From: Bradyrhizobium sp. AS23.2
GTDB taxonomy: Bacteria; Pseudomonadota; Alphaproteobacteria; Rhizobiales; Xanthobacteraceae
Length of the DNA: 56,978 bases
Assembly (NCBI RefSeq): GCF_001908185.1
Contig: NZ_LGHM01000076.1
Span: 1-56,978 of the forward strand
Direction of reading: 5' to 3'
The position numbers were made by a program, and so were the translations under genes. Under the pieces are notes generated by a model. That model did not search any database. It was not told the origin of the DNA and saw only the letters and a program-made list of their open reading frames with translations. Below are positions 15,252-23,307 of this stretch, piece after piece; positions within the stretch are counted from its first letter, which is position 1; each line of letters begins with the position of its first letter.

Positions 15252-16724
15252 GTGGCCAAGTCGAAATGGAGTTTCAAGAGCGCGGTCGAGCTGTCGGCCG
15301 CATTGATCGCGAAGAAGGTCTCCGCGGTCGAGCTCACGCAGGACGCGATCGACCGCATCGAGCGGCACGACGGCAAGGTCAACGCGATCTGCGTCCGGGA
15401 TTTTAACCGCGCCCTCAGCGCAGCGCGCGACGCGGACGCAGCATTGGCCCGCGGCGAGCGCAAGCCGCTGCTCGGCCTGCCGATGACGGTGAAGGAATCC
15501 TACAACGTCGCCGGCCTGCCGACGACCTGGGGCATTCCCGCCCAAAAGGATTTCATCGCCAGGGAAGACGCACTACCGATCGCCCGGGTGAAGGATGCGG
15601 GCACCATCGTCATCGGCAAGACCAACGTGCCGCTCGGGCTCGGCGACTGGCAGAGCTACAACGACATCTACGGCACGACGAACAATCCCTACGATCTCGG
15701 CCGCACGCCGGGCGGCTCATCCGGTGGCTCCTCGGCGGCGCTCGCCGCGGGCTACGGCCCGCTGTCGATCGGCTCGGACATCGGCGGCTCGCTGCGCGTG
15801 CCGGCCTTCCACTGCGGCATCTATGCGCACAAGCCGACCTTCAACCTCGTGGCCATGCGCGGCCATACACCGCCGCCGCTGCCGCCTCTGCCGTTCGAGC
15901 GCGACCTCTCGGTGATCGGCCCGATGGCGCGCAGTGCCGCCGATCTCTCGCTGCTGCTCGACGTGATGGCCGGGCCCGATCCGATCGATGCGGGCCTGGC
16001 CTACCGGCTCGAATTGCCGGCAGCCCGCCACACCGCGCTAAAGGATTTCCGCGTGCTGGTGATCGATACCGATCCGGTGCTGCCGACCGACACGGCCGTG
16101 CGCGGAACCATCAACAAGCTGGCCGACAACCTCGCCAGGGCCGGCGTGAAGATCGAGCGTAGCAGTCCGCTATTGCCGGATTTCGCGGCCTCATCGCGCC
16201 TCTATATGCGCATGCTGATGTCGTTCCTGGGCGCAACCTTCGCGCCCGACACCTATGCCGGTGCAAAAGCGGCGGCAGCGGCGTTGCCGGAAGGCGACAA
16301 CAGCTTAGCTGCGGAGCGGCTGCGCGGTATTGCGCTCAGCCATCGCGACTGGCAGGCGGCCAATGGCGGACGCGTACGGCTGCGGGCGCAATGGCGCGAG
16401 CTGTTCAGAACGTTCGACGCGGTGATCTGCCCGGTCATGCCGACGCCGGCCTACCCGCATGACCATTCGCCTGACCAGGAAACGCGGCGGATCACCATCG
16501 ACGGCAAGGAGCATGTCTATCCGGACCAGCTCGCCTGGCCCGGCATCGCGACCTTGCCCGGCTTGCCCTCCACCGCGATCCCGACCGGTTTTGCGCCGGA
16601 CGGCCTGCCGGTCGGCGTCCAGATCGTCGGCCCGTGGCTGGAGGACCGCACGCCGCTCAAGCTCGCCGAGCTGATCGAGCGCGAGTTCGGCGGGTTCGTG
16701 CCGCCGAAGATGTTTGATGATTAG
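15252..16724 (+). CDS. Amidase (amidase-signature family)
   Basis: 490 residues. The Ser-cisSer-Lys triad is visible as Lys81 (PMTVKESYNVAG), Ser156 (TPGGSSGGSSAAL) and Ser180 (SDIGGSLRVPA). Such enzymes hydrolyse carboxamides to acid plus ammonia; the substrate range is wide and unpredictable. The start is placed at GTG 15252 behind AGGAG (15241-15245); GTG 15249 and a TTG at 15222 are alternatives. It stands alone, without a GatC/AtzG partner, unlike the second amidase in this window (38857-40272), with which it shares the catalytic motifs. It is probably cytosolic, since no signal peptide is present. Confidence 0.85.
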   Translation: MAKSKWSFKSAVELSAALIAKKVSAVELTQDAIDRIERHDGKVNAICVRDFNRALSAARDADAALARGERKPLLGLPMTVKESYNVAGLPTTWGIPAQKDFIAREDALPIARVKDAGTIVIGKTNVPLGLGDWQSYNDIYGTTNNPYDLGRTPGGSSGGSSAALAAGYGPLSIGSDIGGSLRVPAFHCGIYAHKPTFNLVAMRGHTPPPLPPLPFERDLSVIGPMARSAADLSLLLDVMAGPDPIDAGLAYRLELPAARHTALKDFRVLVIDTDPVLPTDTAVRGTINKLADNLARAGVKIERSSPLLPDFAASSRLYMRMLMSFLGATFAPDTYAGAKAAAAALPEGDNSLAAERLRGIALSHRDWQAANGGRVRLRAQWRELFRTFDAVICPVMPTPAYPHDHSPDQETRRITIDGKEHVYPDQLAWPGIATLPGLPSTAIPTGFAPDGLPVGVQIVGPWLEDRTPLKLAELIEREFGGFVPPKMFDD

Positions 16725-16732
16725 TCCTTCCC

Positions 16733-16853
16733 GTCATTGCGAGCGCAGCGAAGCAATCCAGAAATCTACCCGCGGAAGCAGCCTGGATTGCTTCGTCGCG
16801 GAGCCTTTCATCCGGCCCGCCGAAGGCGGGACCGGGTGGCTCCTCGCAATGAC
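16733..16853. repeat. Palindromic repeat (GTCATTGCGAGCG type), long variant
   Basis: Left and right arms as in the 10429-10513 copy, but with an extra inverted pair, CCGGCCCGCC/GGCGGGACCGG, inserted in the right half. Its right edge supplies the first codon of the following pseudogene. Confidence 0.85.
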
Positions 16854-17179
16854 CGCACTCAACCGTGACTATGTCGCCTCTGTGCAGAACTGCGACGTCA
16901 GGCGTTTCGACGAGATCCTGGCGCCGGAATTCTATTGCTCCAATCCCGAAGACGCTGGTCGACCGCGCGGCCTTCCTGGAGCAGACGGCGCGGCCGATCG
17001 CGATCCGCAATCTGCAGGCGCGCGACGTCATCATCCGCATCATGGGCGACTTCGCCATCATCCACGCCGCGACCAGCTACACCACCACCGACGGCCAGCA
17101 GGCGACCGGCCGCTATACCGATTGCTGGACCAAGAAGAACGGGAAATGGCTGGCAGTCTCGGCGCACGTGTCGCGGTGA
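16849..17179 (+). pseudogene. NTF2-like (SnoaL/DUF4440-type) protein, frameshifted
   Basis: An NTF2-like protein can be read only by changing frame. The first part, LNRDYVASVQNCDVRRFDEI and then LAPEFYCSNPE, is in the frame of ATG 16849. The second, LVDRAAFLEQTARPIAIRNL... to GKWLAVSAHVSR and the TGA at 17177-17179, is one frame over. The switch lies near 16948-16960 (around CCCGAAGACGCTG) and fits a one-base insertion or two-base loss. The ATG itself is the last bases of a palindromic repeat, so the original start was probably replaced by the repeat. Such proteins form small alpha+beta barrels used as hydrolase/isomerase-like or stress-associated proteins. A sequencing indel could also explain the break. 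Confidence 0.75.
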
Positions 17180-17208
17180 GTTGAGGCAAGCCATCCTCAC
17201 CCTCCGCT

Positions 17209-17311
17209 GTCATGCCCCGGCTTGACCGGGGCATCCAGTACGCTGCGGCTTCTCGATTCAATCACTGCCGCCTCTGGGATACTGGATCGCCCGGTCAAGC
17301 CGGGCGATGAC
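17209..17311. repeat. Palindromic repeat (GTCATGCCCCGG type)
   Basis: GTCATGCCCCGGCTTGACCGG at left and CCGGTCAAGCCGGGCGATGAC at right, with a GGATACTGGAT/ATCCAGTA pair inside. A sister copy is at 31078-31179. Confidence 0.85.
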
Positions 17312-17346
17312 CCCTGTTTTGGAGCGACACCGGCGAACGCCGGTAA

Positions 17347-18435
17347 TCAGCTATCAAACACGATCACGCTGCGCAGCGTCTTGCCGGCTTTCATGCTGGC
17401 AAAGCCCTCGTTGATCTCCGACAGCTTCAGTTTTGCCGAGATCCAGTCCTCCAGATGCAGCCGGCCGCGCAGGTAGAAATCGACCAGCCGCGGCATGTCG
17501 ACGCGGAAATGGTTGGAGCCCATCGACGAGCCCTGGATTCGGCGTTCCCTAAGGAAGTCGAAGCCGTGCAGCTCGATCTTCTGGCCGAACGGGATCATGC
17601 CGACGATGGTGGCCGTGCCGCCCGAAGCGAGCATGCCAAAAGCCTGCTCTGCGGTCTCCTTACGGCCGAGCACCTCGAAGGAATGATGCACGCCGCCATT
17701 GGTGAGGTCACGGACCTGCTGCACGACGTCGCCGTCGGCGGGGTTGATGATGTCGGTCGCGCCGAGCTTGGTCGCGAGCTGGAGCTTTGCCGGGTTAGTG
17801 TCGATGGCGATGATGCGGCCGGCGCCTGCGATCTGCGCGCCGTTGATCGCGGCCATGCCGACGCCGCCGCAACCGATCACGGCAACGGTCTCGCCGGCCG
17901 TCACCTTCGCCGTGTTCACCACCGCGCCGTAGCCTGTGATGACACCGCAGCCGATCAGCGCGGCGAGGTCGAGCGGCATCTCTTTCCTGATTTTGACGAT
18001 CGCGTTCTCGTGCACGAGCATCTGCTCGGCAAAGGACGAGAGATTGAGGAACTGGTGCAGCTTCTCCGACCTGTTCCACTGCATCCGGTTCGAGGCGCCC
18101 GGCAGCATCTTCACCGTGGTGTCGGTGCAGAGCACGGTGCGGCCCGTGGTGCAATTGTCGCAGGTGCCGCAGAACACCGAGAGGCAGGTGACGACATGGT
18201 CGCCAGGCTTCACGTAAGTGACGTCGGAGCCGACCTGCTCGACCACGCCGGCGGACTCGTGCCCGAGCACCGCGGGCAGCGGGTGCGGATAAAGGCCTTC
18301 CATGAAGTGCAGGTCAGAGTGGCAGAGCCCGGCGACTGATGTGCGGATCAGCACCTCACGTGGGCCCGGCTTCGGCAGGCTGACATCCTCGATGACCAGA
18401 GGCTTGTTGACTTCATAAAGGACGGCGGCCTTCAT
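17347..18435 (-). CDS. Zn-dependent alcohol dehydrogenase
   Basis: 362 residues, zinc-containing MDR family. Catalytic-zinc ligands are Cys38 (GLCHSD) and His59/Glu60 (GHESAGVVE). Structural-zinc cysteines are Cys89, 92, 95 and 103 in VFCGTCDNCTTGRTVLC. The NAD site is VAVIGCGGVGMAAINGAQ, and a downstream IDTN supplies the Asp that favours NAD over NADP. The overall pattern resembles class III-like alcohol dehydrogenases. The start is ATG 18435. It lies 75 bases downstream of the acyl-CoA dehydrogenase gene on the same strand, with a short hairpin between, so the two may be co-expressed in alcohol/fatty-acid oxidation. Confidence 0.88.
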   Translation of the reverse strand: MKAAVLYEVNKPLVIEDVSLPKPGPREVLIRTSVAGLCHSDLHFMEGLYPHPLPAVLGHESAGVVEQVGSDVTYVKPGDHVVTCLSVFCGTCDNCTTGRTVLCTDTTVKMLPGASNRMQWNRSEKLHQFLNLSSFAEQMLVHENAIVKIRKEMPLDLAALIGCGVITGYGAVVNTAKVTAGETVAVIGCGGVGMAAINGAQIAGAGRIIAIDTNPAKLQLATKLGATDIINPADGDVVQQVRDLTNGGVHHSFEVLGRKETAEQAFGMLASGGTATIVGMIPFGQKIELHGFDFLRERRIQGSSMGSNHFRVDMPRLVDFYLRGRLHLEDWISAKLKLSEINEGFASMKAGKTLRSVIVFDS

Positions 18436-18477
18436 CAGTGTTTCCTCGTTGTTATGGTTTTCGTTGAGTGCGGGTCT

Positions 18478-18502
18478 TCACCTCTCCCTTTGGGAGAGGT
18501 GA
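18478..18502. repeat. Short hairpin (CACCTCTCCC type)
   Basis: TCACCTCTCCC, a 3-base loop and GGGAGAGGTGA form an 11-bp perfect stem between two minus-strand genes, with no U-tract. It looks like a minimal copy of the larger repeats at 27605-27744, 35449-35613, 37821-37872 and 43457-43560. Confidence 0.7.
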
Positions 18503-18510
18503 GAAGGAGC

Positions 18511-20295
18511 CTACGCTGCCAGAACCAGTTCGCCAACCTCGCTCATGCCGCACGCGCGATCGCCGAGCAGCAGCGCCGCGACCTTCTGCTGCACGGCATT
18601 TTCCGTCAGCCGGAACGGATCGCTCGGCGACACCCGGTGATCGACCACCAGCCGCGACAGCAACAGCCGGCGCGCATCGCCGCGCATGTCGTGGATACGA
18701 TGCGCTTCCCAGGCGAGCGCGACCGCGCTGGCGACATGATAAAGCAGGCTCGTCGCGCGGCGCGCATCGGCCTCGTTGTCGGCCTTGCCAGCGACCTCAC
18801 GTGCGAAGCCCACCGCACGATCGACGAGGCCGCGCAAACGGTCGCGCCAGGCCTGCGGCACGGACGCGCTGTCGTCGAGCCGGGCATGCAGGTCGGCGGC
18901 GAGCGCGGATTCGGCGCCGTGGCGGCCGACCGCGCGCTTGAGCGCATCGATGGCGACGATATTTCCTGTGCCCTCCCAGATCGAACCAAGATGCGCATCG
19001 CGCAGCAGGCGGGCTATGGCGAATTCCTCGATATAGCCGATGCCGCCGCGCATCTCGAGCGCATCGCCGCAGACCTTGCGCGCATCGCGCGTGGCCCGGA
19101 ATTTTAACGTTGGAGTCAGGATGCGCAACAGCGCCGCCGCATCCTGGCTGCCGGCTTCCGCACGGTCGAGCGCGTCGGCGGTGAGAAAGCTCATCGACAA
19201 CGCCTGCTCGACCGGCAGCATGATCTTCAGCATCTGCCGTCGCCCGAGCGGCAGGTCGATGATGCGGTTGCCGAACACCACGCGGTTCTTGGCCACCGTC
19301 ATCGCATCATGATAGGCGCGGCGCATCAGCGCGGTGGATTTGACGCCGTTGGAGAGCCGCGAGGAGTTCACCATCTCGGCCATCTGCACGAAGCCGCGGT
19401 CGAGCTTGCCCACGGCATAGGCGATCGCACCCTCCAGCTTGATCTCCCCTGACGCCATCGAGCGCGTCCCGAGCTTGTCCTTGAGACGCACGATCCGGTA
19501 GTGGTTCTGCGAGCCGTCGTCGAGGAAGCGCGGCATCAGGAACAGGCCGACGCCACGCGTGCCGGGGCCGGCGCCTTCGGGGCGCGCCAGCAGCATCACG
19601 ACCTTCGCATCGGCATTCGAGCAGAACCATTTCTCGCCGTAGAGGCGCCAATGGTCACCCTCCTGCACCGCGCGCGTGGTCAGCGTGCCGACATCTGAGC
19701 CACCCTCCTTTTCCGTCATGAACTGGGCGCCCTGCGTCAGTTTGCTCATGTCGGTCTGGGTGAGGCCATCAAGATATTTCGCCTTCAGCGCCTCGCTGCC
19801 GAAATTCGCCAGCAGCTTGGCGCAGCCGTCGGTGACGTTGATCGGACAGCCCATACCGAATTCGGTCTGGTTGAACAGGAAGGTGAACGCGTGCTTGGCG
19901 ACGACGGGATATTTGTCCGGCCAGCCCATGATGCCCTTGCGGATCGAGAGCGCGTGGATGCCGAACTCGCCGAAAGCGGCGTTCTCCAACTCGCGATAGG
20001 CCGGGTGGTATTCGATCCACTGCACGTCGCGGCCGAACTTGTCGCGCTGGTGCAGCACCGGCGTGTGCCGGTCGGCGAGGCGCGCACATTCGTCGAGCGG
20101 GCCACCGGCAAGTTCGCCGAGGCGGTCGAGATGCGGCTCGATGTGGCGGAACAGTGTCTCCGGCAGGTGGATGCGCAGGAGATCGGTCAGCGCCTGATCG
20201 GCGCGGTAGAAATTCATGCCCGTGGTGTCGGGCGCCAGCAGGCCGGATTGTTCGGCCGCGACATTTTTTGGCTGCCCTGTGACCGGCTTGTGCAT
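18511..20295 (-). CDS. Acyl-CoA dehydrogenase (long FadE/DmdC-like type)
   Basis: 594 residues, longer than the 380-residue classical enzymes and typical of the DmdC/AidB-like branch with an extra C-terminal region. The conserved FAD/substrate segment is GAQFMTEKEGGSDVGTL, followed by GEKWFCSNADA and the C-terminal GGIGYIEEFAIARLLRDA, GSIWEGTGNIVAIDALK. It oxidises acyl-CoA thioesters at the alpha-beta bond with electron-transfer flavoprotein as acceptor. Start ATG 20295. It is divergent from the SDR gene at 20540, and the shared 244-base region contains an inverted repeat (20333-20347) that could be an operator. The exact acyl substrate is not readable. Confidence 0.87.
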   Translation of the reverse strand: MHKPVTGQPKNVAAEQSGLLAPDTTGMNFYRADQALTDLLRIHLPETLFRHIEPHLDRLGELAGGPLDECARLADRHTPVLHQRDKFGRDVQWIEYHPAYRELENAAFGEFGIHALSIRKGIMGWPDKYPVVAKHAFTFLFNQTEFGMGCPINVTDGCAKLLANFGSEALKAKYLDGLTQTDMSKLTQGAQFMTEKEGGSDVGTLTTRAVQEGDHWRLYGEKWFCSNADAKVVMLLARPEGAGPGTRGVGLFLMPRFLDDGSQNHYRIVRLKDKLGTRSMASGEIKLEGAIAYAVGKLDRGFVQMAEMVNSSRLSNGVKSTALMRRAYHDAMTVAKNRVVFGNRIIDLPLGRRQMLKIMLPVEQALSMSFLTADALDRAEAGSQDAAALLRILTPTLKFRATRDARKVCGDALEMRGGIGYIEEFAIARLLRDAHLGSIWEGTGNIVAIDALKRAVGRHGAESALAADLHARLDDSASVPQAWRDRLRGLVDRAVGFAREVAGKADNEADARRATSLLYHVASAVALAWEAHRIHDMRGDARRLLLSRLVVDHRVSPSDPFRLTENAVQQKVAALLLGDRACGMSEVGELVLAA

Positions 20296-20332
20296 GATCG
20301 TCCTCTTCGTTTCCGCGCCCTGCGAACATTTT

Positions 20333-20347
20333 GCGCTACTTTAGCGC
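20333..20347. promoter_or_regulatory. Inverted repeat GCGCTA-N3-TAGCGC, possible operator
   Basis: A perfect 6-bp dyad with 3-base spacer, 38 bases upstream of the acyl-CoA dehydrogenase start, inside a divergent intergenic region. Its length is right for a dimeric repressor site, but no cognate regulator gene is adjacent. Confidence 0.3.
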
Positions 20348-20539
20348 TTGCCGCTTGGGATGATGTCGATCATGCTCCAGTTGCGGATACGGATAAAGCC
20401 GCAAATTGTCAGGGAGGCATGATCACGGTGAAGGAGCAATTCGCTCTGCGGAATTGTGATCGCGTCAACTGCCAATCCGGCTGGTTGTTTGCGCGGCCCA
20501 TGCCTAGATCAGCGGCTCCTTAGCTCGAGAGATCACGCC

Positions 20540-21241
20540 ATGGAACACCCGAAATACAAGATCGCGCTCATCGTCGGTGCCGGCGAAGGCCTGAGCGCCT
20601 CGCTGGCGCGGCTGCTGTCTGCCCAGGGCATTCGCATCGCGCTTGCCGCTCGCAAGATCGAAAAGCTCGGCGCGCTCTGCAGCGAGACCGGCGCAAAGGC
20701 CTATGCCTGCAACGCCACCGAGCCCGATGAGGTCGAGCGTCTATTCGGCCTCGTCGAGCGCGAGATCGGCACGCCCGACCTCGTCGTCTACAATGCCAGC
20801 GGCCGCTCGCGCGGGGCGTTCGTCGACCTGGTTCCGGCCGACGTCGCGCAGGCGATCGCGGTCAGCGCCTATGGCGGCTTCGTGGTGGGGCAGCAGGCGG
20901 CGAGGCGGATGCTACCGAACAAGCATGGCGCGATCCTGTTCACCGGCGCCTCCGCCAGCGTCAAGGGCTATGCGCAGTCCGCTCCGTTCGCCATGGGCAA
21001 GTTCGCGCTGCGCGGCCTCGCGCAGAGCATGGCGCGCGAGCTGTCGCCACAAGGCATCCATGTCGCGCATTTCGTCATCGACGGCGGCATCCGCAGCGCG
21101 GCGCGCGCGGAAGCATCGGACAAGCCGGACTCGATGCTCGATCCCGACGCGATTGCGGAGAGCTATTGGAACGTGTTGCAACAGCCGCGCAGCGCCTGGA
21201 GCTGGGAGCTGGAGCTGCGGCCGTGGGTGGAGAAGTTTTGA
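20540..21241 (+). CDS. SDR-family protein with Phe replacing catalytic Tyr
   Basis: 233 residues with an SDR Rossmann fold (LIVGAGEGLSASLAR, LVVYNASGRSRG in place of NNAG, FTGASAS with Ser138). The active-site position normally Tyr is Phe150 in PFAMGKFALRGL, with Lys154 retained. I recall a branch of SDRs with this FAMGKFALR segment, so it may be an atypical or non-catalytic clade. The start ATG 20540 lacks a strong ribosome-binding site (GAGAGATCACGCC). It is divergent from the acyl-CoA dehydrogenase and followed, after a palindromic repeat, by an enoyl-CoA hydratase, pointing to CoA-thioester metabolism. Confidence 0.8.
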   Translation: MEHPKYKIALIVGAGEGLSASLARLLSAQGIRIALAARKIEKLGALCSETGAKAYACNATEPDEVERLFGLVEREIGTPDLVVYNASGRSRGAFVDLVPADVAQAIAVSAYGGFVVGQQAARRMLPNKHGAILFTGASASVKGYAQSAPFAMGKFALRGLAQSMARELSPQGIHVAHFVIDGGIRSAARAEASDKPDSMLDPDAIAESYWNVLQQPRSAWSWELELRPWVEKF

Positions 21242-21262
21242 GGCGATAACGTCACAACAACC

Positions 21263-21347
21263 GTCATTGCGAGCGAAGCGAAGCAATCCAGAGATGCCTC
21301 ATCCGATACAGACTGGATTGCTTCGTCGCTTCGCTCCTCGCAATGAC
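21263..21347. repeat. Palindromic repeat (GTCATTGCGAGCG type)
   Basis: Near-identical arms to 10429-10513, differing mainly in the central loop. Located between the SDR and enoyl-CoA hydratase genes. Confidence 0.85.
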
Positions 21348-21364
21348 GAAAGAGAGGGAGCGAC

Positions 21365-22195
21365 ATGACCACGGAAACCACCATCGACACCGGCACCAAC
21401 GAACTCCTTTGCGTCATCCGCGACCGCGTCGCGGTGATCACGTTGAACCGGCCGGAGGCGCGCAACTCGCTGTCGGACACGCTGACGCCGGCGCTGCGCA
21501 CGATGATCCGCACCTGCGGCGAGGACCGCAATGTCGGTGCACTGCTGCTCACCGGCGCGGGCGAGACCTTCTGCGCCGGCGGCAACGTCAAGGGCATGGG
21601 CGCGCATCACGACAAGGCCAAGCTCGAAATGTCCTTTGACGACAAGGTCGGCGATCTCCAGGAGCGGCAGCGGCTGCTCACGGGCGCGCTGGTGTCGGTG
21701 CGCAAGCCGACCATCGCCGCGCTGCCGGGGCCGGCAGTCGGCGTGGGTCTCGCGATCGCCATGGCCTGCGACATTCGCATCGCCGCACAATCGGCCTTCG
21801 TCGCCACCGGCTACGCCCGCATCGCGCTTAGCGGCGATTACGGCATCGCCTGGCTGCTTACCCGTCTCGTCGGTACCGCGCGGGCGCGCGAGCTCCTGTT
21901 CACCGGCGACCGGGTCGATGCGGCGCGTTGCGAAGCCATCGGCCTCGTCAACCGCGTCGTGCCCGACGACAAGTTGCAAGCTGAAGCCTTCGCCCTGGCA
22001 AAGTCGCTCGCCGAAGGCCCACGCATGGCGCTCCGCTACATGAAGGACAATCTCGACGAAGCCTTACTGTTCGATTTCGAGACCGCCCGCGATCACGAGG
22101 CCGAGCGGCTGATCCGCCTCACCACGACCGCCGATCACAAGGAAGCCGTGCAAGCGTTCATCGAGAAGCGCAAGGCGGTGTTCACGGGGAAGTAG
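21365..22195 (+). CDS. Enoyl-CoA hydratase/isomerase family protein
   Basis: 276 residues of the crotonase fold. The first oxyanion-hole segment is GETFCAGGNVKGMGA, the second is LPGPAVGVGLAIAMACD with the following IRIAAQSAFVATGYARIAL. The C-terminal helix ends KEAVQAFIEKRKAVF. Members hydrate trans-2-enoyl-CoA or perform related reactions in beta-oxidation and aromatic catabolism. The start ATG 21365 is behind AGAGGGAGCGAC. Neighbouring acyl-CoA dehydrogenase, SDR and alcohol dehydrogenase genes fit an acyl-CoA degradation neighbourhood. The usual catalytic glutamates were not all located with confidence, so isomerase or hydrolase activity remains possible. Confidence 0.86.
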   Translation: MTTETTIDTGTNELLCVIRDRVAVITLNRPEARNSLSDTLTPALRTMIRTCGEDRNVGALLLTGAGETFCAGGNVKGMGAHHDKAKLEMSFDDKVGDLQERQRLLTGALVSVRKPTIAALPGPAVGVGLAIAMACDIRIAAQSAFVATGYARIALSGDYGIAWLLTRLVGTARARELLFTGDRVDAARCEAIGLVNRVVPDDKLQAEAFALAKSLAEGPRMALRYMKDNLDEALLFDFETARDHEAERLIRLTTTADHKEAVQAFIEKRKAVFTGK

Positions 22196-22212
22196 AGCGT
22201 GCGGCAACCGGA

Positions 22213-22300
22213 CGTAGCCCAGATGGAGCGAAGCGAAATCCGGGAAAGCCTGCGAGCGCGGAACGAATCCCGGATTGCGCTTCGCTCCGTCCGGGCTACG
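22213..22300. repeat. Palindromic repeat (CGTAGCCCAGATGGAGCG type)
   Basis: CGTAGCCC-AGATGGAGCGAAGCGAAATCCGGG at left mirrors CCCGGATTGCGCTTCGCTCC...GGGCTACG at right. Its right end overlaps the last codons of the convergent LysR gene. Confidence 0.85.
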
Positions 22301-23186
22301 CGGCAGGCGCCCGCGCGAAATCCACGAAGGCCCGCAGCGCCGCCGGCAATTGGCGGCGGCTCGGATAATACAGGAAGAAGCCTGGGTAGGCCGGGCACCA
22401 GTCGGCGAGTGCGCGCACCAGCTTGCGCTTGGCGAGCAGCGCCTCCACTTGGGCCTCGAACACATAGGCGAGACCGATTCCGTCGAGCGCCGCATCGACC
22501 ATCAGGTCCTGGTCGTTCATCGTCAGCGGCCCGGTGACGTCGATGGCGAGCTCGATGCCGCCGCGCTCGAATTCCCAGTGATAGAGCGCGCCGCTGGTGA
22601 AGCGGTAGCGGATGCACGGCAGGCCTTTCAGATCATGCGGCGTGTTCGGCGCCTCGTGCGCCTTGAAGAAGCCGGGCGAGCCGACCACGGCAAAACGGTG
22701 ACGCGGGCCGATCGGTACCGCGATCATGTCGGCGGCAATGGTCTCGCCAAAACGCACGCCGGCGTCGAAACCGGCCGCGACCATGTCGATCAGGACGTCA
22801 TTGATCACGATCTCGACGCTGATATCCGGAAACGCTTTCAGGAAGCGTGTCACGATCGGCAGCAGCACGAGCTGCGCCGACTGGCGCGCGGCAGTGAAGC
22901 GCAGCGTCCCGGCAGGCTTGCCGCGGAAATTGTTGAGGTCCTCGAGCGCATCGTCGATGTCACGGAAGGCCGGCGTGATGCGGGCAAACAGCCGCTCACC
23001 GGCCTCGGTGAGCGCCACGCTGCGGGTTGTGCGGTTCAGGAGCCTGAGGCCCAACCGTTCCTCGACATTGCGCAGAGCATGGGACAGCGCGGATGGCGTG
23101 ACGCCGAGTTCGGTCGCCGCCGCGCGAAAGCTGCGGTGGCGGGCAATGGCGAGGAAGGTCGCGAGGTCGGACGGGTCGATCTGCAT
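22296..23186 (-). CDS. LysR-family transcriptional regulator
   Basis: 296 residues. The N-terminal winged helix-turn-helix is evident (DLATFLAIARHRSFRAAATELGVTPSALSHALRNVEERLGLRLLNRTTRSVALTEAG region, residues about 7-60), followed by a PBP2-type effector domain. The ATG at 23186 gives the family-typical start (MQIDPSDLATF). It is divergent from an SDR gene 121 bases away, the usual LysR arrangement, so that gene is the likely target. An inverted repeat with 11-base spacing at 23219-23239 lies in the shared region. The C-terminus ends in AFVDFARAPAA within a repeat. The effector is unknown. Confidence 0.9.
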   Translation of the reverse strand: MQIDPSDLATFLAIARHRSFRAAATELGVTPSALSHALRNVEERLGLRLLNRTTRSVALTEAGERLFARITPAFRDIDDALEDLNNFRGKPAGTLRFTAARQSAQLVLLPIVTRFLKAFPDISVEIVINDVLIDMVAAGFDAGVRFGETIAADMIAVPIGPRHRFAVVGSPGFFKAHEAPNTPHDLKGLPCIRYRFTSGALYHWEFERGGIELAIDVTGPLTMNDQDLMVDAALDGIGLAYVFEAQVEALLAKRKLVRALADWCPAYPGFFLYYPSRRQLPAALRAFVDFARAPAA

Positions 23187-23218
23187 TACTGAATTGTTCT
23201 CAATAGCTTGCAAAATAT

Positions 23219-23239
23219 ATAGCGGATTATCTCAGCTAT
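23219..23239. promoter_or_regulatory. Candidate LysR-type binding site (ATAGC-N11-GCTAT)
   Basis: A perfect 5-bp dyad with the 11-base spacing typical of LysR regulators, placed 33 bases upstream of the LysR start and about 70 upstream of the divergent SDR start, in the AT-richest part of the intergenic region. Confidence 0.45.
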
Positions 23240-23307
23240 GGCGAGCCGCTACACCTTGCCCATCGGCCTCGGCATGCCGCCGGAGCAAGAACGGAAAGGG
23301 CAACACC

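Noticed and set aside
20419..20523. 34-codon plus-strand frame (ATG 20419) with GGAGG immediately upstream
   Set aside because: The Shine-Dalgarno is only one base from the ATG, the product resembles nothing known, and it ends 14 bases before the SDR start; kept only as a possible leader.
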